Shown here piece after piece: positions 38,525 through 53,500 of a stretch of DNA of 64,000 nucleotides (its first letter is position 1; every line of letters begins with the position of its first letter). Below the pieces are notes generated by a model, which worked only from the letters and a program-made list of their open reading frames with translations, made no database searches and was not told where the DNA came from. The stretch comes from Osmia lignaria lignaria. Its lineage: Eukaryota > Arthropoda > Insecta > Hymenoptera > Megachilidae. The translations under genes were made by a program, and so were the position numbers. The DNA is taken from positions 30,620,001-30,684,000 of the forward strand of contig NW_027478158.1 of the NCBI RefSeq assembly GCF_051020975.1. Direction: 5' to 3'.

Positions 38525-41357
38525 CTGCACAGCTAAGCTGGACGTGGCATTTACAGCTCGCAGTAGTGCAGAGTTATCTCAAAGAAAGGGGCCACGGTGT
38601 TTCTGTATCTCTATTATGTTGGTGCGGCTTCGGAACTTTTAAATATCTTGATATATCTCGAGAACTACGCATCTAATCAAACAATATCATAGAACATAAA
38701 AAGTAGGAAACTTAATTCTCTACAAAAAAGGTCTATAAACATTTTGCCATAGCTCGCTTCGTTTCCGAGATATTTGCAGATTTATCTCGAGGGAAGGGGC
38801 CTGACGGACATATTTGGAGATATTTCTTCTTCTTGTTGTTCTTCTTCTGCACAGCTAAGCTGGAAGTGGCATTTGCAGCTCGCAATAGTGCAGAGTTATC
38901 TCAAAGAAAGGGGCCACGGTGTTTCTGTATCTCTATTATGTTGGTGCGGCTTCGGAACTTTTAAATATTTCGATATATCTCAAGAACTACGCATCTGATC
39001 AAAAAATATCATAGAACATAAAAAGTAGGAAACTTAATTCTCTACAAAAAAGGTCTCTTAACATTTTGCCATAGGTCGCTTCGTTTCCGAGATATTTGCA
39101 GATTTATCTCAAGGGAAGGGGCCTGACGGACATATTTCGAGATATTTCTTCTTCTTGTTGTTCTTCTTCTGCACAGCTAAGCTGGACGTGGCATTTACAG
39201 CTCGCAATAGTGCAGAGTTATCTCAAAGAAAGGGGCCACGGTGTTTCTGTATCTCTATTATGTTGGTGCGGCTTCGGAACTTTTAAATATCTTGATATAT
39301 CTCGAGAACTACGCATCCAATCAAACAATATCATAGAACATAAAAAGTAGGAAACTTAATTCTCTACAAAAAAGGTCTATAAACATTTTGCCATAGCTCG
39401 CTTCGTTTCCGAGATATTTGCAGATTTATCTCGAGGGAAGGGGCCTGACGGACATATTTGGAGATATTTCTTCTTCTTGTTGTTCTTCTTCTGCACAGCT
39501 AAGCTGGAAGTGGCATTTGCAGCTCGCAGTAGTGCAGAGTTATCTCAAAGAAATGGGCCACGGTGTTTCTGTATCTCTATTATGTTGTTGCGGCTTCGGA
39601 GCTTTTAAATATCTTGATATATCTCGAAAACTACGCTTCTGATCAAAAAATATCATAGAACATAAATTGTAGGAAACATAATTCTCTACAAAAAACGTCT
39701 CTTAACATTTTGCCATAGCTCGCTTCGTTCCCGAGATATTTGCAGATTTATCTCAAGGGAACGGGCCTGACGGGCATATTTCGGGATATTTCTTCTTCTT
39801 GTTGTTCTTCTTCTGCACAGCTAAGCTGGAAGTGGCATTTGCAGCTCGCAATAGTGCAGAGTTACCTCAAAGAAAGGGGCCACGGTGTTTCTGTATCTCT
39901 ATTATGTTGGTGCCGCTTCGGAACTTTTAAATATCTGGATATATCTCGAGAACTACGCATCTGATCAAAAAATATCATAGAACATAAAAAGTAGGAAACT
40001 TAATTCTCTACAAAAAAGGTCTCTTAACATTTTGCCATAGCTCGTTTCGTTTCCGAGATATTTGCAGATTTATCTCAAGGGAAGGGGCCTGACGGACATA
40101 TTTCGAGATATTTCTTCTTCTTGTTGTTCTTCTTCTGCACAGCTAAGCTGGACGTGGCATTTACAGCTCGCAGTAGTGCAGAGTTATCTCAAAGAAAGGG
40201 GCCACGGTGTTTCTGTATCTCTATTATGTTGGTGCGGCTTCGGAACTTTTAAATATCTTGATATATCTCGAGAACTACGCATCTAATCAAACAATATCAT
40301 AGAACATAAAAAGTAGGAAACTTAATTCTCTACAAAAAAGGTCTATAAACATTTTGCCATAGCTCGCTTCGTTTCCGAGATATTTGCAGATTTATCTCGA
40401 GGGAAGGGGCCTGACGGACATATTTGGAGATATTTCTTCTTCTTGTTGTTCTTCTTCTGCACAGCTAAGCTGGAAGTGGCATTTGCAGCTCGCAATAGTG
40501 CAGAGTTATCTCAAAGAAAGGGGCCACGGTGTTTCTGTATCTCTATTATGTTGGTGCGGCTTCGGAACTTTTAAATATTTCGATATATCTCAAGAACTAC
40601 GCATCTGATCAAAAAATATCATAGAACATAAAAAGTAGGAAACTTAATTCTCTACAAAAAAGGTCTCTTAACATTTTGCCATAGGTCGCTTCGTTTCCGA
40701 GATATTTGCAGATTTATCTCAAGGGAAGGGGCCTGACGGACATATTTCGAGATATTTCTTCTTCTTGTTGTTCTTCTTCTGCACAGCTAAGCTGGACGTG
40801 GCATTTACAGCTCGCAATAGTGCAGAGTTATCTCAAAGAAAGGGGCCACGGTGTTTCTGTATCTCTATTATGTTGGTGCGGCTTCGGAACTTTTAAATAT
40901 CTTGATATATCTCGAGAACTACGCATCCAATCAAACAATATCATAGAACATAAAAAGTAGGAAACTTAATTCTCTACAAAAAAGGTCTATAAACATTTTG
41001 CCATAGCTCGCTTCGTTTCCGAGATATTTGCAGATTTATCTCGAGGGAAGGGGCCTGACGGACATATTTGGAGATATTTCTTCTTCTTGTTGTTCTTCTT
41101 CTGCACAGCTAAGCTGGAAGTGGCATTTGCAGCTCGCAGTAGTGCAGAGTTATCTCAAAGAAATGGGCCACGGTGTTTCTGTATCTCTATTATGTTGTTG
41201 CGGCTTCGGAGCTTTTAAATATCTTGATATATCTCGAAAACTACGCTTCTGATCAAAAAATATCATAGAACATAAATTGTAGGAAACATAATTCTCTACA
41301 AAAAACGTCTCTTAACATTTTGCCATAGCTCGCTTCGTTCCCGAGATATTTGCAGAT
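38121..41357 (+). repeat. Five-monomer tandem duplication (offset 1610 bp)
   Basis: 38121-39747 matches 39731-41357. The five units are recognised by GACGGGCATATTTCGGG, CATCTAATCAAACAAT, TATTTCGATATATCTCAAG, CATCCAATCAAACAAT and CAAAGAAATGGGCC with TATGTTGTTGCGG. I noticed no substitution inside. Its second copy is where the 9.3-kb duplication begins. Confidence 0.85.
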
Positions 41358-44300
41358 ATATCTCAAGGGAAGGGGCCTGACGGACATGTTTCGAGATATT
41401 TCTTCTTCTTGTTGTTCTTCTTCTGCACAGCTAAGCTGGAAGTGGCATTTGCGGCTCGCACTAGTGCAGAGTTATCTCAAAGAAAGGGGCCACGGTGTTT
41501 CTGTATCTCTATTATGTTGGTGCGGCTTCGGAACTTTTAAATATCTCGATATATCTCGAAAACTACGCTTCTGATCAAAAAATATCATACAACATAAATT
41601 GTAGGAAACATAATTCTCTACAAAAAACGTCTCTTAACATTTTGCCATAGCTCGCTTCGTTTCCGAGATATTTGCAGATTCAGCTCAAAGGAACGGGCCT
41701 GACGGACATATTTCGAGATATTTCTTCTTGTTGTTCTTCTTCTGCACAGCTAAACTGGTCGTGGCATTTGCAGCTCGCAGTAGTGCAGAGTAATCTCAAA
41801 GAAAGGGGCCACGGTGTTTCTGTATCTCTATTATGTTGGTGCGGCTTCGGAACTTTTAAATATCTTGATATATCTCGAGAACTACGCATCTGATCAAAAA
41901 ATATCATAGAACATAAATAGTAGGAAACTTAATTCTCTACAAAAAAAGTCTCTCAACATTTTGCCATAGCTCGCTTCGTTTCCGAGATATTTGCACATTT
42001 ATCTCAAGGGAAGGGGCCTAACGGACATATTTCGAGATATTTCTTCTTCTTGTTGTTCTTCTTCTGCACAGCTACGCTGGAAGTGGCATTTGCGGCTCGC
42101 ACTAGTGCAGAGTTATCTCAAAGAAAGGGGCCACGGTGTTTCTGTATCTCTATTATGTTGGTGCGGCTTCGGAACTTTTAAATATCTTGATATATCTCGA
42201 GAACTACGCATCAGTTCAAAAAATATCATAGCACATAAAAAGTAGGAAACTTAATTCTCTACAAAAAAGGTCTCTTAAGATTTTGCCATAGCTCGCTTCG
42301 TTTCCGAGATATTTGCAGATTTATCTCGAGGGAAGGGGCCTGACGGACATATTTCGAGATATTTCTTCTTCTTGTTGTTCTTCTTCTGCACAGCTAAGCT
42401 GGAAGCGGCATTTGCGGCTCGCACTAGTGCAGAGTTATCTCAAAGAAAGGGGCCACGGTGTTTCTGTATCTCTATTATGTTGGTGCGGCTTCGGAACTTT
42501 TAAATATCTTGATATATCTCGAGAACTACGCATCTGATCAAAAAATATCATACAACATAAAAAGTAGGAAAGTTAATTCTCTACAAAAAAGGTCTCTCAA
42601 CATTTTGCCATAGCTCGCTTCGTTTCCGAGATATTTGCAGATTTATCTCCAGGGAAGGGGCCTGACGGACATATTTCGTGATATTTCTTCTTCTTGTTGT
42701 TCTTCTTCTGCACAGCTAAGCTGGACGTGGCATTTACAGCTCGCAGTAGTGCAGAGTTATCTCAAAGAAAGGGGCCACGGTGTTTCTGTATCTCTATTAT
42801 GTTGGTGCGGCTTCGGAACTTTTAAATATCTTGATATATCTCGAGAACTACGCATCTAATCAAACAATATCATAGAACATAAAAAGTAGGAAACTTAATT
42901 CTCTACAAAAAAGGTCTATAAACATTTTGCCATAGCTCGCTTCGTTTCCGAGATATTTGCAGATTTATCTCGAGGGAAGGGGCCTGACGGACATATTTGG
43001 AGATATTTCTTCTTCTTGTTGTTCTTCTTCTGCACAGCTAAGCTGGAAGTGGCATTTGCAGTTCGCAGTAGTGCAGAGTTATCTCAAAGAAATGGGCCAC
43101 GGTGTTTCTGTATCTCTATTATGTTGTTGCGGCTTCGGAGCTTTTAAATATCTTGATATATCTCGAAAACTACGCTTCTGATCAAAAAATATCATAGAAC
43201 ATAAATTGTAGGAAACATAATTCTCTACAAAAAACGTCTCTTAACATTTTGCCATAGCTCGCTTCGTTCCCGAGATATTTGCAGATATATCTCAAGGGAA
43301 GGGGCCTGACGGACATGTTTCGAGATATTTCGTCTTCTTGTTGTTCTTCTTCTGCACAGCTAAGCTGGAAGTGGCATTTGCGGCTCGCACTAGTGCAGAG
43401 TTATCTCAAAGAAAGGGGCCACGGTGTTTCTGTATCTCTATTATGTTGGTGCGGCTTCGGAACTTTTAAATATCTCGATATATCTCGAAAACTACGCTTC
43501 TGATCAAAAAATATCATACAACATAAATTGTAGGAAACATAATTCTCTACAAAAAACGTCTCTTAACATTTTGCCATAGCTCGCTTCGTTTCCGAGATAT
43601 TTGCAGATTCAGCTCAAAGGAACGGGCCTGACGGACATATTTCGAGATATTTCTTCTTGTTGTTCTTCTTCTGCACAGCTAAACTGGACGTGGCATTTCC
43701 AGCTCGCAATAGTGCAGAGTAATCTCAAAGAAAGGGGCCACGGTGTTTCTGTATCTCTATTATGTTGGTGCGGCTTCGGAACTTTTAAATATCTTGATAT
43801 ATCTCGAGAACTACGCATCAGTTCAAAAAATATCATAGCACATAAAAAGTAGGAAACTTAATTCTCTACAAAAAAGGTCTCTTAAGATTTTGCCATAGCT
43901 CGCTTCGTTTCCGAGATATTTGCAGATTTATCTCGAGGGAAGGGGCCTGACGGACATATTTCGAGATATTTCTTCTTCTTGTTGTTCTTCTTCTGCACAG
44001 CTAAGCTGGAAGCGGCATTTGCGGCTCGCACTAGTGCAGAGTTATCTCAAAGAAAGGGGCCACGGTGTTTCTGTATCTCTATTATGTTGGTGCGGCTTCG
44101 GAACTTTTAAATATCTTGATATATCTCGAGAACTACGCATCTGATCAAAAAACATCATAGAACATAAAAAGTAGGAAACTTAATTCTCTACAAAAAAGGT
44201 CTCTTAACATTTTGCCATAGCTCGCTTCGTTTCCGAGATATTTGCAGATTTATCTCAAGGGAAGGGGCCTGACGGACATATTTCGAGATATTTCTTCTTC

Positions 44301-47300
44301 TTGTTGTTCTTCTTCTGCACAGCTAAGCTGGAAGTGGCATTTGCAGCTCGCAATAGTGCAGAGTTACCTCAAAGAAAGGGGCCACGGTGTTTCTGTATCT
44401 CTATTATGTTGGTGCGGCTTCGGAACTTTTAAATATCTTGATATATCTCGAGAACTACGCATCTGATCAAAAAATATCATAGAACATAAAAAGTAGGAAA
44501 CTTAATTCTCTACAAAAAAGGTCTCTTAACATTTTGCCATAGCTCGCTTCGTTTCCGAGATATTTGCAGATTTATCTCGAGGGAAGGGGCCTGACGGACA
44601 TATTTGGAGATATTTCTTCTTCTTGTTGTTCTTCTTCTGCACAGCTAAGCTGGAAGTGGCATTTGCAGCTCGCAGTAGTGCAGAGTTATCTCAAAGAAAT
44701 GGGCCACGGTGTTTCTGTATCTCTATTATGTTGTTGCGGCTTCGGAACTTTTAAATATCGTGATATATCTCGAGAACTACGCATCAGTTCAAAAAATATC
44801 ATAGCACATAAAAAGTAGGAAACTTAATTCTCTACAAAAAAGGTCTCTTAAGATTTTGCCATAGCTCGCTTCGTTTCCGAGATATTTGCAGATTTATCTC
44901 GAGGGAAGGGGCCTGACGGACATATTTCGAGATATTTCTTCTTCTTGTTGTTCTTCTTCTGCACAGCTAAGCTGGAAGCGGCATTTGCGGCTCGCACTAG
45001 TGCAGAGTTATCTCAAAGAAAGGGGCCACGGTGTTTCTGTATCTCTATTATGTTGGTGCGGCTTCGGAACTTTTAAATATCTTGATATATCTCGAGAACT
45101 ACGCATCTGATCAAAAAACATCATAGAACATAAAAAGTAGGAAACTTAATTCTCTACAAAAAAGGTCTCTTAACATTTTGCCATAGCTCGCTTCGTTTCC
45201 GAGATATTTGCAGATTTATCTCAAGGGAAGGGGCCTGACGGACATATTTCGAGATATTTCTTCTTCTTGTTGTTCTTCTTCTGCACAGCTAAGCTGGAAG
45301 TGGCATTTGCAGCTCGCAATAGTGCAGAGTTACCTCAAAGAAAGGGGCCACGGTGTTTCTGTATCTCTATTATGTTGGTGCGGCTTCGGAACTTTTAAAT
45401 ATCTTGATATATCTCGAGAACTACGCATCTGATCAAAAAATATCATAGAACATAAAAAGTAGGAAACTTAATTCTCTACAAAAAAGGTCTCTTAACATTT
45501 TGCCATTGCTCGCTTCGTTTCCGAGATATTTGCAGATTTATCTCAAGGGAAGGGGCCTGACGGACATATTTCGTGATATTTCTTCTTCTTGTTGTTCTTC
45601 TTCTGCACAGCTAAGCTGGACGTGGCATTTACAGCTCGCAATAGTGCAGAGTTATCTCAAAGAAAGGGGCCACGGTGTTTCTGTATCTCTATTATGTTGG
45701 TGCGGCTTCGGCACTTTTAAATATCTTGATATATCTCGAGAACTACGCATCCAATCAAACAATATCATAGAACATAAAAAGTAGGAAACTTAATTCTCTA
45801 CAAAAAAGGTCTATAAACATTTTGCCATAGCTCGCTTCGTTTCCGAGATATTTGCAGATTTATCTCGAGGGAAGGGGCCTGACGGACATATTTGGAGATA
45901 TTTCTTCTTCTTGTTGTTCTTCTTCTGCACAGCTAAGCTGGAAGTGGCATTTGCAGCTCGCAGTAGTGCAGAGTTATCTCAAAGAAATGGGCCACGGTGT
46001 TTCTGTATCTCTATTATGTTGTTGCGGCTTCGGAGCTTTTAAATATCTTGATATATCTCGAAAACTACGCTTCTGATCAAAAAATATCATAGAACATAAA
46101 TTGTAGGAAACATAATTCTCTACAAAAAACGTCTCTTAACATTTTGCCATAGCTCGCTTCGTTCCCGAGATATTTGCAGATATATCTCAAGGGAAGGGGC
46201 CTGACGGACATGTTTCGAGATATTTCGTCTTCTTGTTGTTCTTCTTCTGCACAGCTAAGCTGGAAGTGGCATTTGCGGCTCGCACTAGTGCAGAGTTATC
46301 TCAAAGAAAGGGGCCACGGTGTTTCTGTATCTCTATTATGTTGGTGCGGCTTCGGAACTTTTAAATATCTCGATATATCTCGAAAACTACGTTTCTGATC
46401 AAAAAATATCATACAACATAAATTGTAGGAAACATAATTCTCTACAAAAAACGTCTCTTAACATTTTGCCATAGCTCGCTTCGTTTCCGAGATATTTGCA
46501 GATTCAGCTCAAAGGAACGGGCCTGACGGACATATTTCGAGATATTTCTTCTTGTTGTTCTTCTTCTGCACAGCTAAACTGGACGTGGCATTTCCAGCTC
46601 GCAATAGTGCAGAGTAATCTCAAAGAAAGGGGCCACGGTGTTTCTGTATCTCTATTATGTTGGTGCGGCTTCGGAACTTTTAAATATCTTGATATATCTC
46701 GAGAACTACGCATCTGATCAAAAAATATCATACAACATAAATAGTAGGAAACTTAATTCTCTACAAAAAAAGTCTCTCAACATTTTGCCATAGCTCGCTT
46801 CGTTTCCGAGATATTTGCACATTTATCTCAAGGGAAGGGGCCTAACGGACATATTTCGAGATATTTCTTCTTCTTGTTGTTCTTCTTCTGCACAGCTACG
46901 CTGGAAGTGGCATTTGCGGCTCGCACTAGTGCAGAGTTATCTCAAAGAAAGGGGCCACGGTGTTTCTGTATCTCTATTATGTTGGTGCGGCTTCGGAACT
47001 TTTAAATATCTTGATATATCTCGAGAACTACGCATCAGTTCAAAAAATATCATAGCACATAAAAAGTAGGAAACTTAATTCTCTACAAAAAAGGTCTCTT
47101 AAGATTTTGCCATAGCTCGCTTCGTTTCCGAGATATTTGCAGATTTATCTCGAGGGAAGGGGCCTGACGGACATATTTCGAGATATTTCTTCTTCTTGTT
47201 GTTCTTCTTCTGCACAGCTAAGCTGGAAGCGGCATTTGCGGCTCGCACTAGTGCAGAGTTATCTCAAAGAAAGGGGCCACGGTGTTTCTGTATCTCTATT

Positions 47301-49576
47301 ATGTTGGTGCGGCTTCGGAACTTTTAAATATCTTGATATATCTCGAGAACTACGCATCTGATCAAAAAATATCATAGAACATAAAAAGTAGGAAACTTAA
47401 TTCTCTACAAAAAAGGTCTCTTAACATTTTGCCATAGCTCGCTTCGTTTCCGAGATATTTGCAGATTTATCTCAAGGGAAGGGGCCTGACGGACATATTT
47501 CGAGATATTTCTTCTTCTTGTTGTTCTTCTTCTGCACAGCTCAGCTGGAAGTGGCATTTGCGGCTCGCACTAGTGCAGAGTTATCTCAAAGAAAGGGGCC
47601 ACGGTGTTTCTGTATCTCTATTATGTTGGTGCGGCTTCGGAACTTTCAAATATCTTGATATATCTCGAGAACTACGCTTCTGATCAAAAAATATCATAGA
47701 ACATAAATTGTAGGAAACATAATTCTCTACAAAAAAGGTCTCTTAACATTTTGCCATAGCTCGCTTCGTTTCCGAGATATTGGCAGATATATCTCAAGGG
47801 AAGGAGCCTGACGGACATATTTCGAGATATTTCTTCTTCTTGTTGTTCTTCTTCAGCACAGCTAAGCTGGAAGTGGCATTTACAGCTCGCAATAGTGCAG
47901 AGTTATCTCATAGAAGGGTCCACGGTGTTTCTGTATCTCTATTATGTTGGTGCGGCTTCGGAACTTTTAAATATCTTGATATATCTCGAGAACTACGCAT
48001 CTGATCAAAAAATATCATAGAACATAAAATGTAGGAAACATAATTCTCTACAAAAAAGGTCTCTTAACATTTTGCCATAGCTCGCTTCGTTTCCGAGATA
48101 TTTGCAGATTTATCTCAAGGGAAGGGGCCTGACGGACATATTTCGAGATATTTCTTCTTCTTGTTGTTCTTCTTCTGCACAGCTAAGCTGGAAGTGGCAT
48201 TTGCGGCTCGCACTAGTGCAGAGTTATCTCAAAGAAAGGGGCCACGGTGTTTCTGTATCTCTATTATGTTGGTGCGGCTTCGGAACTTTTAAATATCTCG
48301 ATATATCTCGAAAACTACGCTTCTGATCAAAAAATATCATAGAACATAAATTGTAGGAAACATAATTCTCTACAAAAAAGGTCTCTTAACATTTTGCCAT
48401 AGCTCGCTTCGTTTCCGAGATATTTGCAGATATATCTCAAGGGAAGGGGCCTGACGGACATATTTCGAGATATTTCTTCTTCTTGTTGTTCTTCTTCTGC
48501 ACAGCTAAGCTGGATGTGGCATTTGCAGCTCGCAGTAGTGCAGAGTTATCTCAAAGAAAGGGGCCACGGTGTTTCTGTATCTCTATTATGTTGGTGCGGC
48601 TTCGGAACTTTCAAATATCTTGATATATCTCTGAACTACGCATCTGATCAAAAATTATCATAGAACATAAAAAGTAGGAAACTTAATTCTCTACAAAAAA
48701 GGTCTCTTAACATTTTGCCATAGCTCGCTTCGTTTCCGAGATATTTGCAGATTTATCTCAAGGGAAGGGGCCTGACGGACATATTTCGAGATATTTCTTC
48801 TTCTTCTTGTTCTTCTTCTGCACAGCTAAGCTGGAAGTGGCATTTGCGGCTCGCACTAGTGCAGAGTTATCTCAAAGAAAGGGGCCACGGTGTTTCTGTA
48901 TCTCTATTATGTTGGTGCGGCTTCGGAACTTTTAAATATCTCGATATATCTCGAAAACTACGCTTCTGATCAAAAAATATCATAGAACATAAATTGTAGG
49001 AAACATAATTCTCTACAAAAAAGGTCTCTTAACATTTTGCCATAGCTCGCTTCGTTTCCGAGATATTTGCAGATATATCTCAAGGGAAGGGGCCTGACGG
49101 ACATATTTCGAGATATTTCTTCTTCTTGTTGTTCTTCTTCTGCACAGCTAAGCTGGAAGTGGCATTTACAGCTCGCAATAGTGCAGAGTTATCTCATAGA
49201 AAGGGGCCACGGTGTTTCTGTATCTCTATTATGTTGGTGCGGCTTCGGAACTTTTAAATATCTTGATATATCTCGAGAACTACGCATCTGATCAAAAAAT
49301 ATCATAGAACATAAAAAGTAGGAAACCTAATTCCCTACAAAAAAGGTCTCTTAACATTTTGCCATAGCTCGCTTCGTTTCCGAGATATTTGCAGATTTAT
49401 CTCAAGGGAAGGGGCCTGACGGACATATTTGGAGATATTTCTTCTTCTTGTTGTTCTTCTTCTGCACAGCTAAGCTGGGAGTGGCATTTGCAGCTCGCAA
49501 TGGTGCAGAGTTATCTCAAAGAAAGGGGCCACGGTGTTTCTGTATCTCTATTATGTTGGTGCGGCTTCGGAACTTT
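40285..49576 (+). repeat. 9.3-kb segmental duplication, copy 1 (32-monomer offset)
   Basis: 40285-49167 matches 50578-59460 at a constant offset of 10293 bp, which is 32 monomers less the 11 bases of small deletions inside. The match resumes as 49168-49576 against 60427-60835, with exactly 966 extra bases (three monomers) in the second copy. By eye I found two substitutions: 42553 C against 52846 G, and 44760 G against 55053 T. The left limit is T/C at 40284/50577 and the right limit T/C at 49577/60836. Every unusual monomer in the tract, including the shortened ones, is reproduced. Such identity means a very recent duplication, strong homogenisation, or an assembly error. Confidence 0.9.
47751..48071 (+). 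repeat. 321-bp monomer with altered frame
   Basis: The phase point reads TGGCAG, not TTGCAG, so the usual start is lost, and CATAGAAGGGTCC lacks one base of the usual CATAGAAAGGGGCC. A frame opened one base earlier (47780) is brought into the common frame by that deletion. The same unit is present at 58044-58364 as part of the 9.3-kb duplication. Confidence 0.85.
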
Positions 49577-50577
49577 TAAATATCTTGATATATCTCGAGA
49601 ACTACGCATCCAATCAAACAATATCATAGAACATAAAAAGTAGGAAACTTAATTCTCTACAAAAAAGGTCTATAAACATTTTGCCATAGCTCGCTTCGTT
49701 TCCGAGATATTTGCAGATTTATCTCGAGGGAAGGGGCCTGACGGACATATTTGGAGATATTTCTTCTTCTTGTTGTTCTTCTTCTGCACAGCTAAGCTGG
49801 AAGCGGCATTTGCGGCTCGCACTAGTGCAGAGTTATCTCAAAGAAAGGGGCCACGGTGTTTCTGTATCTCTATTATGTTGGTGCGGCTTCGGAACTTATA
49901 AATATCTTGATATATCTCGAGAACTACGCTTCTGATCAAAAAATATCATAGAACATAAAAAGTGGGAAACTTACTTCTCTACAAAAAAGGTCTCTTAAGA
50001 TTTTGCCATAGCTCGCTTCGTTTCCGAGATATTTGCAGATTTATCTCGAGGGAAGGGGCCTGACGGACATATTTCGAGATATTTCTTCTTCTTGTTGTTC
50101 TTCTTATGCACAGCTAAGCTGGAAGCGGCATTTGCGGCTCGCACTAGTGCAGAGTTATCTCAAAGAAAGGGGCCACGGTGTTTCTGTATCTCTATTATGT
50201 TGGTGCGGCTTCGGAACTTTTAAATATCTTGATATATCTCGAGAACTACGCATCTGATCAAAAAATATCATAGAACATAAAAAGTAGGAAAGTTAATTCT
50301 CTACAAAAAAGGTCTCTCAACATTTTGCCATAGCTCGCTTCGTTTCCGAGATATTTGCAGATTTATCTCCAGGGAAGGGGCCTGACGGACATATTTCGTG
50401 ATATTTCTTCTTCTTGTTGTTCTTCTTCTGCACAGCTAAGCTGGACGTGGCATTTACAGCTCGCAATAGTGCAGAGTTATCTCAAAGAAAGGGGCCACGG
50501 TGTTTCTGTATCTCTATTATGTTGGTGCGGCTTCGGAACTTTTAAATATCTTGATATATCTCGAGAACTACGCATCC
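49168..50577 (+). repeat. Patchwork spacer between the two 9-kb blocks
   Basis: These 1410 bp separate the two main blocks. The left part (to 49576) matches 60427-60835. The right part matches the 35-kb region: 49503-50769 corresponds to 35346-36612 at an offset of 14157 bp, 44 monomers less 11 bases, with no substitution noticed by eye. Confidence 0.8.
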
Positions 50578-53500
50578 AATCAAACAATATCATAGAACAT
50601 AAAAAGTAGGAAACTTAATTCTCTACAAAAAAGGTCTATAAACATTTTGCCATAGCTCGCTTCGTTTCCGAGATATTTGCAGATTTATCTCGAGGGAAGG
50701 GGCCTGACGGACATATTTGGAGATATTTCTTCTTCTTGTTGTTCTTCTTCTGCACAGCTAAGCTGGAAGTGGCATTTGCAGCTCGCAATAGTGCAGAGTT
50801 ATCTCAAAGAAAGGGGCCACGGTGTTTCTGTATCTCTATTATGTTGGTGCGGCTTCGGAACTTTTAAATATTTCGATATATCTCAAGAACTACGCATCTG
50901 ATCAAAAAATATCATAGAACATAAAAAGTAGGAAACTTAATTCTCTACAAAAAAGGTCTCTTAACATTTTGCCATAGGTCGCTTCGTTTCCGAGATATTT
51001 GCAGATTTATCTCAAGGGAAGGGGCCTGACGGACATATTTCGAGATATTTCTTCTTCTTGTTGTTCTTCTTCTGCACAGCTAAGCTGGACGTGGCATTTA
51101 CAGCTCGCAATAGTGCAGAGTTATCTCAAAGAAAGGGGCCACGGTGTTTCTGTATCTCTATTATGTTGGTGCGGCTTCGGAACTTTTAAATATCTTGATA
51201 TATCTCGAGAACTACGCATCCAATCAAACAATATCATAGAACATAAAAAGTAGGAAACTTAATTCTCTACAAAAAAGGTCTATAAACATTTTGCCATAGC
51301 TCGCTTCGTTTCCGAGATATTTGCAGATTTATCTCGAGGGAAGGGGCCTGACGGACATATTTGGAGATATTTCTTCTTCTTGTTGTTCTTCTTCTGCACA
51401 GCTAAGCTGGAAGTGGCATTTGCAGCTCGCAGTAGTGCAGAGTTATCTCAAAGAAATGGGCCACGGTGTTTCTGTATCTCTATTATGTTGTTGCGGCTTC
51501 GGAGCTTTTAAATATCTTGATATATCTCGAAAACTACGCTTCTGATCAAAAAATATCATAGAACATAAATTGTAGGAAACATAATTCTCTACAAAAAACG
51601 TCTCTTAACATTTTGCCATAGCTCGCTTCGTTCCCGAGATATTTGCAGATATATCTCAAGGGAAGGGGCCTGACGGACATGTTTCGAGATATTTCTTCTT
51701 CTTGTTGTTCTTCTTCTGCACAGCTAAGCTGGAAGTGGCATTTGCGGCTCGCACTAGTGCAGAGTTATCTCAAAGAAAGGGGCCACGGTGTTTCTGTATC
51801 TCTATTATGTTGGTGCGGCTTCGGAACTTTTAAATATCTCGATATATCTCGAAAACTACGCTTCTGATCAAAAAATATCATACAACATAAATTGTAGGAA
51901 ACATAATTCTCTACAAAAAACGTCTCTTAACATTTTGCCATAGCTCGCTTCGTTTCCGAGATATTTGCAGATTCAGCTCAAAGGAACGGGCCTGACGGAC
52001 ATATTTCGAGATATTTCTTCTTGTTGTTCTTCTTCTGCACAGCTAAACTGGTCGTGGCATTTGCAGCTCGCAGTAGTGCAGAGTAATCTCAAAGAAAGGG
52101 GCCACGGTGTTTCTGTATCTCTATTATGTTGGTGCGGCTTCGGAACTTTTAAATATCTTGATATATCTCGAGAACTACGCATCTGATCAAAAAATATCAT
52201 AGAACATAAATAGTAGGAAACTTAATTCTCTACAAAAAAAGTCTCTCAACATTTTGCCATAGCTCGCTTCGTTTCCGAGATATTTGCACATTTATCTCAA
52301 GGGAAGGGGCCTAACGGACATATTTCGAGATATTTCTTCTTCTTGTTGTTCTTCTTCTGCACAGCTACGCTGGAAGTGGCATTTGCGGCTCGCACTAGTG
52401 CAGAGTTATCTCAAAGAAAGGGGCCACGGTGTTTCTGTATCTCTATTATGTTGGTGCGGCTTCGGAACTTTTAAATATCTTGATATATCTCGAGAACTAC
52501 GCATCAGTTCAAAAAATATCATAGCACATAAAAAGTAGGAAACTTAATTCTCTACAAAAAAGGTCTCTTAAGATTTTGCCATAGCTCGCTTCGTTTCCGA
52601 GATATTTGCAGATTTATCTCGAGGGAAGGGGCCTGACGGACATATTTCGAGATATTTCTTCTTCTTGTTGTTCTTCTTCTGCACAGCTAAGCTGGAAGCG
52701 GCATTTGCGGCTCGCACTAGTGCAGAGTTATCTCAAAGAAAGGGGCCACGGTGTTTCTGTATCTCTATTATGTTGGTGCGGCTTCGGAACTTTTAAATAT
52801 CTTGATATATCTCGAGAACTACGCATCTGATCAAAAAATATCATAGAACATAAAAAGTAGGAAAGTTAATTCTCTACAAAAAAGGTCTCTCAACATTTTG
52901 CCATAGCTCGCTTCGTTTCCGAGATATTTGCAGATTTATCTCCAGGGAAGGGGCCTGACGGACATATTTCGTGATATTTCTTCTTCTTGTTGTTCTTCTT
53001 CTGCACAGCTAAGCTGGACGTGGCATTTACAGCTCGCAGTAGTGCAGAGTTATCTCAAAGAAAGGGGCCACGGTGTTTCTGTATCTCTATTATGTTGGTG
53101 CGGCTTCGGAACTTTTAAATATCTTGATATATCTCGAGAACTACGCATCTAATCAAACAATATCATAGAACATAAAAAGTAGGAAACTTAATTCTCTACA
53201 AAAAAGGTCTATAAACATTTTGCCATAGCTCGCTTCGTTTCCGAGATATTTGCAGATTTATCTCGAGGGAAGGGGCCTGACGGACATATTTGGAGATATT
53301 TCTTCTTCTTGTTGTTCTTCTTCTGCACAGCTAAGCTGGAAGTGGCATTTGCAGTTCGCAGTAGTGCAGAGTTATCTCAAAGAAATGGGCCACGGTGTTT
53401 CTGTATCTCTATTATGTTGTTGCGGCTTCGGAGCTTTTAAATATCTTGATATATCTCGAAAACTACGCTTCTGATCAAAAAATATCATAGAACATAAATT

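Noticed and set aside
41680..41907. Minus-strand 75-codon frames with an ATG start (also at 43609, 46504, 51973, 53902, 56797)
   Set aside because: They exist only in the 319-bp subtype, lie fully opposite the plus-strand frame, and arise from the TCAGAT-side substitutions of that subtype; nothing suggests expression.
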